From Styela clava (lineage: Eukaryota > Chordata > Ascidiacea > Stolidobranchia > Styelidae): DNA of 64,000 nt. The notes under the pieces are model-generated. The model was not told the origin of the DNA. It saw only the letters and a list, made by a program, of their open reading frames with translations, and did not search any database. A program made the position numbers and the translations under genes. The stretch is taken from the NCBI RefSeq assembly GCF_964204865.1, contig NC_135260.1, forward strand, positions 5,022,001-5,086,000. Direction: 5' to 3'. Shown here piece after piece: positions 12,355-25,240 of this stretch (position 1 is the stretch's first letter; the number at the start of each line of letters is the position of its first letter).

Positions 12355-13652
12355 CAGTGTTTCCCAACCCGAGTCCGCCGTCTCAAATGAGTCAGCGGAG
12401 CGTTTGAATGAGTCCGCAACGAGTCAAAAATTCGGGCGAGCCGCAAACGATTTTGCGGAACTTAACTATCAGCCAATTTACGTTAGAATTTACATAAAAC
12501 ATGAAAAGCAAGTTTATTCTCAAAACATAAATCGAGTCAATAGTTACTGGTTACTGAGTGGGGCTGGGCATATATTCGAATATTCAACTATTAGAACAAC
12601 AATTTAATATTCGAAAATTTGGTAACAGGTGACGCGACAGGTCACTTGATCACTTAATCAAACGATTGGATTTCACAACTCACTCACGAATTTTCGACGA
12701 AAACACACAAGTCGGCATACGCGTCGATAGATGGTGGCAACCCGAATTTTCCAAATTGAAAAGCGGCAATACAAAACACTAAAAATAAAACAGAGAACAC
12801 CATATGTTTCGTTTTATGATGGTCCGCGACCGATTAAAACCGCTTATTTAGACATTGCAAAACGCAAAATTTCGGGTGCTACCGTAGTATACGTACCAGA
12901 GCATTCTCCCTTAGTATTGTTTGCTTTACTGCCTCAACATTGATACGCCGTACAGTACTGGTAAGTGTTGTACAAACAGCTCAGATTTGTCGAATTCACA
13001 AAAATAGGAATTAAAACAAAATATAATCGGGCACATTACCACGCATTTTTGTGTCCACGGATTGTCATGATATTTTCTGAGTAGTATTGCTTTATTTCGC
13101 CAACACAATCGCAGATTAAAATGATCGAAAATAAATTAATAATAAAGCAAGCCGATGAATATTCTTTTTTCATTTACTTATATACTGAATCAAGTTGTAC
13201 TTTCTGGAAATTTATAACAGATAGTGAGATTTTTCTAACGACGATAACAAATTCGCAAAGTCGCAAAAATATGTAACAAAACTAAATATAATCGGGCAAT
13301 ATATTCTCACATTATTATGTTCGCAGATTGCCGATTGGCATTTTAGAGAAGAAATGCTTTCATCTTGTCGTAAGTCGACGCAACCGCGAGTTACCATGAA
13401 CACAATTAAATTAATATAGAAAGCCATTGGATTGAATATTGTAAGACGGAAAGCCAATTATACACTAAAAAAGTCGGCTCTTTTTAACGAACGCGTAATT
13501 GCGGCGAATTTGCGAATTTGAAATTCGTTACAATTCTGTTGTATTTGATTTTATTACTTCTTCGCACAGTTTGCAATAAACGCAATTTGAGTCCGCAAAG
13601 GTTTTCGCGGGTGAGAATATAGTCCACGACCGAAAAAGGTTGGGAAACGCTG
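12355..13652. mobile_element. Non-autonomous hAT element, ~1.3 kb
   Basis: The terminal inverted repeats are CAGTGTTTCCCAACC and GGTTGGGAAACGCTG. Flanks GTTCAATA and GTTTAATG form an imperfect 8-bp target duplication (6 of 8), which suggests an old insertion. No transposase is recognisable. Internal sequence at 12755-12880 resembles that of the element at 3653-5074. It sits inside an upstream duplication block, because the right flank GTTTAATGAAATGATTGGTC recurs at 17488 and 18460. Confidence 0.82.
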
Positions 13653-14880
13653 GTTTAATGAAATGATTGGTCAGTTTGGAAAGACAATTCAGGCCTCAAT
13701 ATCGGTCTGGTTGAGATAATGTTTGCTTGTTTTTCTTTTCCAAAAATCATCTTAAACCTCGCTATAAATGTTTGTAGAACTATTTCGAAAAAATATCATG
13801 TAAATTGAATTGACCTTTAATCAGTAATGAAGTCTGAAACTTGCTTATTCAATTTCAGATAACAGGGAACACTAGTTTCGTTCCTATTATTAGTATGTAT
13901 TATATATAGGGTTACCAAAAACCTAGGGGCAATGATACTGCCTTAGTTGTATCAACAATATATTCCCAATATTATATTCTATCAAGACCATTCCAGTAAA
14001 GATGGCCATATTGTGTAAATAATGGCATTTTACTGTTTTTTAGAAAACGCTCTGCGTATTTCGACTTCTAAATAATCGTTGTCGCTATAGCTAGTCGTTT
14101 CCAATTTTCTAAAATAAACAGAGTTTTTGCAAAAACATCTCACAAATCATGAATTTTTTAGGAAAGAAAATCAGTGTAAATTACTGCTCGAAACGTTCCG
14201 CGAATGTTTTTTGCAAAGGGATTGTTCTCGTTAGCTAATAGTTTCCAATTTTCTGAAAAAGCCGAGGTTTTGAAAAAATAACTCAAATATTATGAATGTT
14301 TTATAAAATAGAATAAGTGTAATAAACTGCTTGAAACGTTCTGCGAATTTCTACCTCCGAAACAATTGTTCTTTCTAGCTAGCTTTAAGCCGAGGCGCAA
14401 AAATTGCTCACAAATTATGAATATTTTAGTGAATGAAATTACGTGTTAAGTACCGCTTGAAACGTTCAGCGAATTTCCATTTCCGCAACTGTTGTTCTCG
14501 TTAGCTAGAATCGCGCCAAAATTTTGCAAGAGCAGCCTCAAATTATGATTATTTCTGAAAATGAAATAATTCGCTTTATTCAATTTAACCTATTGACCCG
14601 CATTTAATTTTGCTTGATTTCAATGGTTAAGAAATGCCCAAGCTTGATACTGATAGTTAGAAACATTTTCTCATATTTAGGTTTTCTATTTATAATCATT
14701 TATTTTCTCAGTGCTGTTATAAAGCGTCATTTCAATTACTTTTCATATTTAATTTCACTGTGGGTATTAGTTTAAAATACAACTCGAGATTCTATCTAAT
14801 CTTGTTCTATTAGTTTGAAAGATTCGGAGGCGTGCAATATAATGCAAGGATGTTGTAGCCAGGGATTACGCAAAAATGGG
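13653..14880. repeat. Duplicated upstream block (U1) with ~146-bp tandem repeats at 14040-14560
   Basis: The block begins TTTAATGAAATGATTGGTC, then GACNATTCAGGCCTCAATAT, then an AATCAGTAATGAA..GAAACTT segment, then three to four units of the tandem repeat (AACGTTCNGCGAATTT). It ends near GCAAGGATGTTGTAGCCAGGGAT. The same order recurs at 17480-18360, 18450-19360 and 24010-25240. No gene is seen. Confidence 0.75.
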
Positions 14881-15240
14881 CACTTGACTATGGCACCACG
14901 GAAATGAGGCACCGCAGAAGTTTTCATATACACTTTTTAATAGTGCCTCAGTGTTTAATGAAAAAATTGGTCAGCTTTGAAAGACGACTAACCAACTATT
15001 GGACCTTGATCATTCAAAACCCATCCCACGCGGATTAAATGAAAGTGGCTTGAACAAAACAAGTTTAATAAGAGATATTTGTGTTCGCCAGCGAGGAAAT
15101 TTGATGCTCATACAGTTCTGGTTGCTATAAAATCTAATGTTAGAATAGTCTTGTTTTATCCGCATGGGATCATATTCGAATGACTGAGGTTTATTTGATA
15201 CAACCTAAGTGAGATGGAAGGCATGGGATTATGATAGTTA
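14881..15240. repeat. Duplicated block, partner at 17190-17480
   Basis: The phrases CCAACTATTGGAC, TTCAAAACCCATCCCACGCGG, GAAATTTGATGCTCATA and TTTATTTGATNCA are shared in order with 17205-17470. The sequence is noncoding and belongs to the same upstream duplication series. Confidence 0.75.
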
Positions 15241-17190
15241 ATTCCGACACTTCAACCACGAGCCATTTCGCGCCCTATCGGCATGTAAGTGGTCGCTAAA
15301 GTCTTTTTTACCGATAGCTACGACACAACAAATACAATAAACTTATAGCGCTCTTTGGTTGAATTAAATGATAATTTTAATTATTATAATTTGTAATTCC
15401 TTATTATTGTGCAAAACAAAAATCGATCCCAAGGATCTCATCCTTGAACAACACGGTCTCACCTCCTCTTTACCCTCAGGCTGTGATAACACTTCATTCC
15501 ATATTGCGATTCCCAATATCGTCTGTGTTTTACTTCTGTTTGCAAACAAATCCTTCATTGACGGTATCATCACCGATACCCAACTGGCGTCATTCTGCTA
15601 TAGACAAGAGAAAATATGGTTGATCGTGGAATGAAATTAGGGTGGCCAACACGTCGATCGTCGCGTCTCGAGTAGTCGATCGCGTCAGATGTTTAGTGGA
15701 TATGATAACAAATCTGAAAAAATTGATTCGAACCAAGTTTAATGCAGCGCATGTTTTATATTTTAAAACGAGAATGATACAGTAGCGTGCACGCGCAAAA
15801 TACGATATACTAAAAATATAGTACGTGATCCCGGGCGAGGCCGGAAAATAATAAATAATCGTAATATGTGCGCTGCAAGAGAAAGTATGAAATAATCGTG
15901 TAATAGAACCAAACTGGGACAAGTCTGTACTTCCCCACGTAGCTCGACGTTAACTAGTGACAAGTTTTGGTTTAGGCCATTTACAAATAACTGGATGTAA
16001 CCGTGGGCCGCACCTTCACTTAACATAGACTTTCTATTAGTTGCAGACACGACAATTTTGGTTATTGATCCTGTGACATGCCTTGTTCGCTTTCACAAGC
16101 TCATATAGAACCATTGCGACGCAAAGTAATTGGAATTACTCGTAAATATTAGATTAAACTAAAAACCATCCATGAACTAATTTTCTGGAAAGTTATTGTA
16201 CAGATGGCGACCAATTATTCCCCTAATAATCTCGGCCTAAAATTAAAATCGTTATATCCAATCACGGTGCCCTATTTGGGGTTATGGAAATGGTCTAGAA
16301 TGGGTGAATTGGTGTTTATAAATATGGTATTATATCCTACATACACAGCAAACTGGAGTGGACAACCTAGGTTTTTTAGTTGCCATTTGAAGCAGAGAAT
16401 TATAGCTTTATCCTACATACCATCAAATACACCATATTGCGGATGTCCAGATTACTTAGGCAATTGAAAATTTGCACAGAACTAATCAGTGTGCTTAACG
16501 TGAGCAGCGAAATATTAACATTTTCTGGGGTTGATTGATTAAAGAGTTCCTGAATTTCCGTAAGAAGAACAGCCAGCTGAAAACTTGAATAATGGATTAC
16601 ATGTAAATCGTAATTTCGATGTAAAAATAATATATTGTTAATTAATAGAAAACGTTGTTACGTATTTGTGAACTTTTGTTTGTGTATGACTAGATTCCCA
16701 TTGCATATTCAGGTGTCGGCTTTGTTGCGTACAAATTATACCTGACTGTGCCAGAGGTCAAAGCAGAATACTTTATTACCGACAGGCGATAAGTGTCGAC
16801 AAACTACTCGTTGTCTGGGGAATGATAACAGGTTGCGCGCCAATTTATATCAGTAGACATATACGTGTTCCATGTTACTGTCAGTCATGTGTCGCATACG
16901 CCCAACTCTAAAATATCTGCTTAGCGTTAGAAATACATTTGCCACCGTATCTCTGGATTTGTATGTTAGAATATCGTGGGTGATATTTATGTGCAAGAGG
17001 GTATCTGACTTGCTACCGTAGGTTGGTTCCCGTGGCCGTGGCCAAAATTTTATCGTTGGCTGTGTTAACTCGACTTGTTCAATTTCGTGTCAACTGCTAT
17101 TTACTGATAAGCCCGCGAGAACATTTAAGGCTCTGTGTAAAGCTCTCAGCGCGAAGAATCAATACATTTTAGGAGGGCTTGGAAGATTTT
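15241..17190. other. Intergenic, no supported gene
   Basis: An 87-codon frame at 16204-16467 and frames at 15368-16050 have no recognisable domain, splice site or paralog in the window. The sequence TAGGGTGGCCAACACGTCG at 15649 looks like a hAT terminus, but no matching end was found. A tRNA-like SINE fragment may lie near 16915-17045. Confidence 0.4.
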
Positions 17191-17479
17191 TGTTCTTTCG
17201 CATTATCCAACTATTGGACTTTAGTCATTCAAAACTCATCCCACACGGATAAAATGAAAGTGGCATAAACAAAACAATTTTAACAAGATATCTTATGGGG
17301 AAAGTATTCACCAGAACAGAAATTTGATGCTCATATAGTTATGGTGCTTATAATGTTCCTATAAGATCTGATCTTAAAATAGTTTTATCTTATCCGAATG
17401 GGATTGGATTTGAATGACAGAAGTTTATTTGATCCATTTGAGAAGGAAGGCATGTCATGAAAGAATGTCAATAGTGCAT

Positions 17480-18480
17480 CAGTGTTTAATGAAATGATTG
17501 GTCAGCTTGGTTAGCCGAAATATTACCCAAATATCACCTTAACCCTTTCTATAAATGTTTGTAGAACTATTATAAAAAAAAATATCATGTAAATTAAATT
17601 AGCCTTCAACATTAAGGAATTTTGAAACTCAAAAATACAGAAATATTTGGGAAAAACGTTCTGCGTATTTCTACTCCCAAACAAATGTTCTCTAGCTAGC
17701 TAGCTAGCCATTTCCAATTTTCAAAAATGAGCAGAGTTTTGGCAAAAACAGCTCACAAATTATAAATGTTTCAGGAAATAAAATAAGTGTAAAAAACTGC
17801 TCTAAACGTTCCGCGAATTTTACCTCCAAAACAACTGTCCTCGCTAGCTAGTCGTTTTCTATTTTCTAAACTAAGCCAAGTCTTTGCGAAAACATTCCAC
17901 AAATTATGATTATTTTAGTAAATGAAATTAAGTGTAAAGGACTGCTTGAAACGTTCCGCGAATTTCCATTTCCGCAACTATTGTTCTCGTTAGCTAGACC
18001 CGCGCCAAAATTTTGCAAAAGCAGCCTCAAATTATGATTATTTCTGAAAATGAAATAATTCGCTTTATTTAATTCAACCCATTGACCCGAATTAATTTTG
18101 ATGCTTTTAAATGGTTAAGCAATGCCCAAGCTTAATAATAATAGGTAAAAACATTTGCTCATATTTAGGTTTTATATTTATAATCATTTATCTCCTCAAT
18201 GCTGTTATAAAGCTTCAGTTTAATTACTTTTCATATTTGATTTTACTGTGGGTCTTAGTTCAAAATACAACTCGAGATTATTATCTTGCTCTATTAGTTT
18301 GACAGATTTTTAGGCGTTTAATAGTGCAAGGATGTTGTAGCCAGGGATGAATTAACCAGTAAGCAGAATAAGAACTTGCCTTGGGCACGAAAGAAAGACG
18401 GCACCGCAAAATAGATTTTCGTCAATTTTCATAGACGAATTTCAATAGTGCCACTGTGTTTAATGAAATGATTGGTCAGC
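17480..18480. repeat. Duplicated upstream block (U2) with ~146-bp tandem repeats at 17640-18090
   Basis: It has the same order of landmarks as 13653-14880, including CTAGCTAGCTAGCTAGCC at 17694, two to three tandem units, ATTCGCTTTATTTAATTCAACC at 18058 and CAAGGATGTTGTAGCCAGGGATG at 18328. It is noncoding. Confidence 0.75.
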
Positions 18481-18889
18481 TTGGAAAGATGATTCAGACC
18501 TCAATATTGGCTCGGTTGAGATAAATAAATTTTCGTAGCTATAAGATGAGAACTATTTCGAAAAACGCACCATGTAAATTAAATTAGCCTTCAATCAATA
18601 ATGGATATACTGAAACTTACTTTTTCAATTATAGATAACACGGAACAATAGTTACATTCCTATTGTAAGTATGTTTCAGATATAGGGCACCAGTCCCATA
18701 GACAATGATTCGAGTCTGGTTATATCATCAATATTCAACAATGAGTCCCCAGATAATCAGTGTGCAGTCTACCAAGACAATACAAAGTAAAGATGGCTAT
18801 ACTGTGTAATAAATATCGTTTAGCTGTGCATTAGTTACAGTTAAAATGTAGAGCGACTTTTCAGCATTTAGCAATATGTGCTAAAAACG

Positions 18890-19365
18890 TTCTGCGTATT
18901 TCTAGCCGAGTTTTTGCAAAAACAGCTCACAAATATGAATGTTTTAGGAAATAAAATACGTGTAAAGAACTGCTTGAAACGTTCCGTGAATTTGTACTTC
19001 CAAAACAATCCCACTCGCTAGCTAGTCGTTTCCATTTTTCTGAAATAAGCCGATGCTTTGCAAAAACAGCTCAGAAATTTTGAATGTTTTAGGAAACAAA
19101 ATAAGTGTAAAGTTCTGCTTGAAACGTTCCGCGAATTTTTACGTCCAAAACATTGGTTCTCGCTAGCAAGTCGTTTCAAATTTTCTGAAATAAGCCGAGT
19201 AATTGCGAAAACAGCTCACAAATTATAAATGTTTTATGAAACAATATCAGTGCAAAGTACTGCTGGAAACGTTCCGCGAATTTTTACCTCCGAAACTTAG
19301 GTTCTCGCTAGCTAGTCGTTTCTAATTTTCTTAAATAAGCCGAGTTTTGCAAAAACAGTTCACAA
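18890..19365. repeat. ~146-bp tandem repeat, three units, upstream of gene B
   Basis: CTCACAAATATGAATGTTTTAGG at 18926 recurs near 19070 and 19216, a spacing of about 145 bp. Each unit also contains CTTGAAACGTTCCG and CTCGCTAGCTAGTCGTTTC. The array is followed by the conserved sequence shared with 25240-25500 and (inverted) 10440-10690. Confidence 0.85.
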
Positions 19366-19379
19366 AATCATTTATTTAT

Positions 19380-20590
19380 TTAATATAACTTTGTTTCTCT
19401 CGTTTTGAATGAAATACAACAGTGCATTTAATAAAAAAAGAAACAAGCGAAAAACGTTATATATTCTCGGTACTTCGAGCAGGGAATATCAGTTTGCTTG
19501 GGGACAAGAGCTTGTTGAGTTTCCAGAAATGAAATTAGTACTTTCCGAACCATTTGTAATATATCGTTGAAAGTAGCTTAATCGTTTCTATATGCTATAG
19601 AATATAGCCTAACGCTTCCAATAGGCCATCGCGCAAACATCTTGGCAAAAAAAAACTTGTCCAAATTGGCATAACTTTAAAATTCAAATCAGACACAATC
19701 GCGTCAATGATTGCAACACTTTGACTCGTGCATTTGCTTAAAATAAATATAATTTTAGGCTCCAACTTCAGCAATTTATCGATTTTGTCAATAATTTAAC
19801 TGACAGGCAACATGATGTTGCATTTATGGAATGTTGAAAACCCTATATACGTTTTCATTTATATAATAATATCAAAATTTTTGCAAAGCGGTTCTTGGAA
19901 AGTCCGCGATCCCGTTCCTGACCATTGAGATCCATTCATTTTCAAAAATGAGACCATATTGTTAGGGAATTTGACACAAGAGAGAATCCGTTTCTTAAAT
20001 TTTGATGTTATAGCGACACGTAGGAAATTTTAAGAACATTTTGCAGGTGACACAATCAAGCCCTGTCTCGAACGCGCAGAGAGATAGCAAACAACATTCA
20101 CAAACCCGTTAGAAAGTTGATCTTTATGACATTGGGATGTCACCAACTTTCTATAGGGTTTCCTGGATGTTGTTCCATATGATTCCGCGCGTGCCAAGAC
20201 TGGGTTTCCTTTTAACTGTGAGCTTCAAAGTCTCTTAACGAGATTGCTTGATTGTGTAAAATATTCTTTAGTTAAAAACGGCAAAGATGAAACAATATAA
20301 AATAGCGATAAAGAGTAAAACATAACTTGCAATTGATTTGTGCGAGAGTGTCAAGTCGAATCTCGAATACGACCAAAAACTGAACGCGTCAACGCGTCGT
20401 GACCGACGAGAACCACCCCTGGTGTCGCTATGATATCATTACCGGTTTTAACAACAATTCATAACTTGCGAGTTGCGACACTGGACCGTGCATTTTCTTA
20501 TTCTCTAATTTATATATATGCACTAACTTAGTATTTCATCTCATTCTAGGAAAATCTATCTGAACGCCTTTAATTAGGTTCCAAGTCATA
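19380..20590 (+). promoter_or_regulatory. 5' region of copy B, with TATA-like box and conserved acceptor
   Basis: It is the inverted counterpart of 9449-10680. TATATATATG at 20511-20520 is TATA-like. A pyrimidine-rich tract then ends TCATTCTAG (AG at 20549), 41 nt before the ATG at 20591. Copies A and C keep this acceptor at a similar distance from the ATG. Confidence 0.55.
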
Positions 20591-23175
20591 ATGCCGAAAT
20601 TTCTTGTGTGTCTCTTGCTGTCAGCTGCTGTAATGTCTGTGTTGCTGGGTCAAGCATACGGCTTGGATGTTTTGCGTTAGTCAAAATTTACATATATATT
20701 TACGGCTTTCTACATAGGATATAACAATCGTTTTCAAGTTCTATAATTATCATCACACCAAATCCTAAAAACATGAAGATTACTGTTGTGCAAAAGTCGG
20801 ATGTTTTGTCTTGTGCCTCGAAAGCATCATTTATGCTCAAACTCGTATTCGGCCGTTAAATCTTCTATCATAGTCAAACAAATTTGCATTTGTATAAAAA
20901 AAAATGGAAGTGAGTTAGTTCCAACAATTCAATATTTATCATAATACCAAGCACATATGACTGAATATGTCAATCACCAATTTTCCTGCATGACCGACAT
21001 TTGTCTTACTAGATTGTTGTAATTGACTCAGTTACATTGTATTTTTAATTTTGTTTATTGTGCAGCGACATGTAAAGAAGACAAGGATTGTGGACCTAAG
21101 GAATTTTGTGACATTTTTTGGTATAAATGCCGCAATAAAGGTAAATTTTCCACTAATTTGCAGCAATATCTATTTTCTACAGGAACCATTGGTCCCAGTC
21201 AATATGATCTCAGCGGTTGTTTGATCCCGGTGAATTTACACATACCAAAGTGACACCAATTTTATGATATTGAGTATTCAGTATCACGTTGAACAACCAA
21301 AGTTGGAGCAATTACTTTTATCAGGAATGAACTGATTCCGATATTTGGCATGCTTTAATCAGATTTAACTTAGTGTATTGATAATCAATTTACCTGGATG
21401 AACTATATATATTTGTCTTACCAAATTGTTTTTAAATGACTCAGTTGAAGTATATTTCCGATTTGTCTTTTGTGTAGGTTTTATTGCAGACAATGGTAGA
21501 GCTCCTGCCCAATATTGCGACTAATCTTTAAGGGTTTCGCTCTTTTAACCCTTGCTTTTTACGAATATTTGCGTATGGCATCCAAATAGTCCGGAATTTT
21601 TTTGCATGGCCGTTGTTTGTTTTACCAGATTGTTATGTATTATTTACTTACATTGTATTTCTAATTTGTTCTTGTGCAGTTTGTGAAGATGACGACGAAT
21701 GTGGGCCTAATCAAGTTTGTCACGGCTATTGGTTTGATTGCTACGATAAAGGTAAATTTCCACTATTTTTGCAGCAATATCTCTTTTTTACAGGAGCCAT
21801 TGGTCCCAGTCAATAGGATCTCAACGGTTGTGTGATCTCAGTAATTTTAGTTTAGTTTAGGAACTGAATTCTATGATTATAAACGCATACCAAAGTGACA
21901 CCAATTGTATGCTATTGAGATCAGAATCACGTTAAGCAACCAAAGTTGGACCCATTACTTTTTTCAGGGATCAACAGATTCCCATATTTGGCATGATTTA
22001 ATCAGATATAACTAAATGTATTGATAATCAATTTTCCTGAATGACCGATATTTGTCTTACCAGATTGTTTCAAATGATTTATTTACATTTTATTTTTAAT
22101 TTTTTTTGTGTGCAGAATGTGAAAAAGACGATGATTGTGAACGTGGGGAATATTGTGACTTTAAGTACGAATGCAGTTTAGAAGGTAAATTTACATAAAC
22201 ATAAACCATTGATCCTATGAGTCAATATAATCTCAGCGGTCGGAAGATTTCGGTTATTTTAGTTTGGATTAGGAACTGAATTCTATGAGAATAAACGCAT
22301 ACCAAAGTGACACCAGTTGTGTGGTATTAAAATCAGTATCACGCTAAGCAAGCAAACCGATACTCGTTACTTTTTTAGGATGGACTCTCTCTCATATTTG
22401 GCATGATTTAATCAGACCTAAATAAATGTATCGATAATCAATTTTCCTGTATGACCGATATTTGTCTTACCAAATTGTTGTAAATGACTTTATTGAAGTA
22501 TATTTCCAATTTTCCTTTTGTGTAGGTTGTAATGGAGACAATGGTCAAGATTCTGGCCAATATTGCGAAGAATATTTGTGTGTTTCGCGCTTGTAATTCT
22601 TGCTTTTCACGAATATTTGCGTATTGCCTACATATATATCATGCAGAAATGAGTGACCGCATCTCTTTTTGCATGGCCCGTTGTTTGTCTTACCAGTTTG
22701 TGTAATTCTGAGCAATTTTGAGATCAATCCAATGGAATTTTTCCTAATAAAGATCTATTTATGACATTATGCAACCACAATTTCGGCCATCGGCCACAAT
22801 ATTATCGGCCCTATACTGGTCCGAACTGCAATTAGCATCAATCTCAGATACATAGTAGCATGGGGATCACTTTTAAGAAACAAGTTTGGTTCATAAACTC
22901 AACTCCGAACATGCTTATGGTTTTTTAAATATTTTTATGCGTGTTAGGAGACATTTTTAAACTCTATTATTTTCTTTTACCGGTATATCGGTATTTTCTG
23001 AAAAAAATATTTTGATTTGTTTTGAATTATTTTTCCACTTTCCTAATTTGTCTTTTGAATTCGCACAGAATGGTGACGTCGATGGTCATGAGTCATTCAA
23101 GAATCAAGTTTCGCAAAGACAAAGATCAACGCAAACAGAGAAAAATAAATTTGACTTTGCTGAATATGGAATAAA
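20591..23175 (+). CDS. Cys-rich secreted protein gene, copy B (3 modules)
   Basis: Exons are: signal peptide 20591-20675 (hydrophobic core CLLLSAAVMSVLL), modules 21066-21140, 21680-21751 and 22116-22184, and a terminal exon from 23069 with TGA at 23074-23076. AATAAA follows at 23144 and 23170. All internal exons are phase 1-1, so they join in any order without a frameshift. The sum is 309 nt, about 102 aa. Each module reads C-x5-C-x5-C-x5-6-C followed by Gly. An exon at 22526-22596 ends in its own stop and would give an alternative product of about 123 aa. The four-Cys spacing resembles half of an EB or Dickkopf-N type domain, but I do not recognise the family. The product is probably secreted. 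Confidence 0.75.
21478..21540 (+). pseudogene. Decayed 'r-type' exon in copy B intron
   Basis: After TTGTGTAG the frame reads FIADNGRAPAQYCD and then a stop. It aligns with the r-type exon at 22526 (CNGDNGQDSGQYC), but its first Cys codon is lost. It is preceded by the same TTGAAGTATATTTCC intron end as the other r-type copies. Confidence 0.5.
22526..22596 (+). CDS. 'r-type' exon, possible alternative terminal exon of copy B
   Basis: The acceptor is TTGTGTAG. In phase 1 the frame reads CNGDNGQDSGQYC then EEYLCVSRL and stops at TAA 22594-22596. It resembles a Cys module that has lost its second Cys (the D-C position became D-N-G). Five relatives in the window (21478, 27354, about 28915, 31441, 33436) have stops, mostly directly before the YC of the QYC group. 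The B version is the only one open through that point. It could end an isoform or be a less decayed relic. Confidence 0.4.
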
Positions 23176-23384
23176 AAAATATTCTACAATAATAATTGAT
23201 CATTTTGTTAACTTTGCATTTGGGTCATATCAGAGTATTTAAACGGACATTAAACAGCATTGTAATATATATACATCTATATTTATATGCGTATAACGTT
23301 CAAACTTCTTACGACATACCAAGAACGCGTCATCCGCCGTAGAAACAAACAATATGGGTCCAATATATGTATATTTTGGCGATT

Positions 23385-23550
23385 TTGGTGTCAGGGGTCG
23401 CTATTTTTGCCATTGGGATTCCGGTATATTGTCGGGAAAATGAGCCAAATCGTGGCGTGTTTTAGTTCAGGGCTGTAAACATTCAACCCCAATAAAGCAC
23501 GATCGACGCCGGCTATGTATCATCAGGCCTTACCGGTGGTGGTTGGAGTC
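23385..23550 (+). pseudogene. Copy of conserved coding-like block beyond gene B
   Basis: It contains YIVGKMSQIVACFSSGL followed by a stop, then the ATCGACGCCGGCTATGTATC motif shared with 6390 (inverted) and 35436 (inverted). Another frame starting at 23369 is hydrophobic (ILAILVSGVAIFAIGIPVYC). This is decayed duplicate sequence of unknown origin. Confidence 0.35.
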
Positions 23551-24005
23551 GGCAATGTGAGATATTCAAACTTATTTAGATTCTGCTATCCTTTATAGGT
23601 CGTCGCCAATGTCAATTGAAAATTGATTGATGTATCTCCGATCTTCGACACCAAATTTTTCGTACACGAAAAGGACCTTATCATTTTGCTTATATTCTTC
23701 ATATTATTGCTAACTGGGGAATTCGTTTCTCACTTTAAAAATTAGTGTGATGACGTCATCAAGATAAAAAATTGATCACCGCACGTACCGTGGTCCCCTG
23801 ATCACATCTGAGCGATCGGGTGGTCAGACTACCGGTACTGGGAAATATACTATGCGATTTACATAGCATAGGATTTACAGACTAGCACTATCCACCAGGC
23901 CAACTAGCTCACGAAATAAACAAAGTTAGTTTGGTTAGATGATTTAATGTAGATGTCGACAACAGTATTGAATTTACGACGAAAATGTTTAACGACTGAC
24001 ACTTT
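23551..24005. other. Spacer between copies B and C, no gene seen
   Basis: Unique-looking AT-rich sequence. The stretch GTCATCAAGATAAAAAATTG..GATCACC..GATCGGGTGGTCAGACTACC at 23756-23835 resembles 12121-12200 in inverted orientation, where the match is GGTAGTCTGATCACC. It may be the trace of another interspersed repeat. Confidence 0.35.
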
Positions 24006-24009
24006 TTAA

Positions 24010-25240
24010 CAGTACTTTTCAAAAGTTTAAATAGCATTTCACCGTAACTTCAATAGTCTTAATATTCCATTTCACTGAAGGTATTAGTTTGGATTGCAAG
24101 ACGAGATTACCTCTATCTAGTCTTGCAATATTAGTCTGACAGATTTGTAGGCGTATAATATTGCAAGCATGTTGTAGCCAGGGATGACAATTAGCAAAAT
24201 AAAAACTTGCAAAGGGGATTAATGAGAAGGGTGCACCACGGAAACTTTCATATTTTCAATGTTGCCTTCATTTTTATTAAAATGATAGGTCATATTTAAG
24301 AAACGATTCAGACCTTAATAATTCTTGATTTATATAAATTTTACTTGTTTTTATCACCCAACTATCATTTTAAATTGCTCTATAAATGTTCGTGGGCATG
24401 AGAACTATTCAAAAAAAATATAATCTAAATTAAATCCTTCAATCAGTAATGAATACGGAAACTTACTTTTTCAATTTCATAAAACACGAAACACTAGTTA
24501 CATTCCTATAATTGTTATTATTCTTTATTCATAATAACGCTATGCTGGGCATTGGTAATAATGTGACCATTAATCATTAACAAACACGCAGATACATTTA
24601 GCAATATTTGCGGAAAACCTTCTACGAATTTTTATTTCTCAAATAGTTGTTCTCGCTAATTAACCGTTTCCTATTTTTCTAAATAAGCAAGGCTTTGCAA
24701 AAACCTTTAAAAAATTCTGATTGTTTAAATAAATAAAATTATGTGTAAAAAACTGCCCGAAACTTTCCGCTAATTTTACCATCAATACAATTGTTCTAGC
24801 TAACTAGCCATTTTGTATTTTTTCAAATTGCCAAAGGATTGTTTGCGGAAACTAATTTGAGTATTAAGTAGTTCGTAAGATGTTCAGCGGATTCCTATTT
24901 CCCAAATAATTGTTTTTGCAAGCTAGTCGCTTCCTATTTTTCAAAATTAGGCCGACGCATTGCAAAATAAAAAGAGTGTTAAGTACTGCTAGAAACGTTC
25001 CGCGAATTCCCATTTCCGCAACTATTGTTCTCGCTAGCTAAACTCGCGCCAAAATTTTGCAAAGACAGCTTCTAATAATGAATATTCCCAAAAATGAAAT
25101 AGGATATTCGTTTATTTAACCAAATCTAATGACCCACATTAATTTGCTCTCTTCTAAGGATTACCCAATGCTCTAACTTAATTAAGTAGAAACATTTGCC
25201 TATGTTGATGTTTCATATTTGCAATCATTTATTTCTTTTA
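24010..25240. repeat. Duplicated upstream block (U4) with degenerate ~146-bp repeats at 24600-25060
   Basis: It follows the order of blocks at 13653 and 17480 (GCAAGCATGTTGTAGCCAGGGATGAC at 24166, ACTTACTTTTTCAATTTCAT at 24462, then tandem units ending near 25060). It is more diverged than the other copies. Confidence 0.7.

Noticed and set aside
12239..12607. 122-codon ORF
   Set aside because: It runs across the boundary of the hAT element at 12355 and contains repeated Glu-Ser motifs from the element's end.
15649..16060. hAT element beginning TAGGGTGGCCAACACG
   Set aside because: No matching inverted end or 8-bp duplication was found.
16204..16467. 87-codon ORF
   Set aside because: It has no domain, signal peptide, splice context or paralog in the window. 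Length alone is not support.
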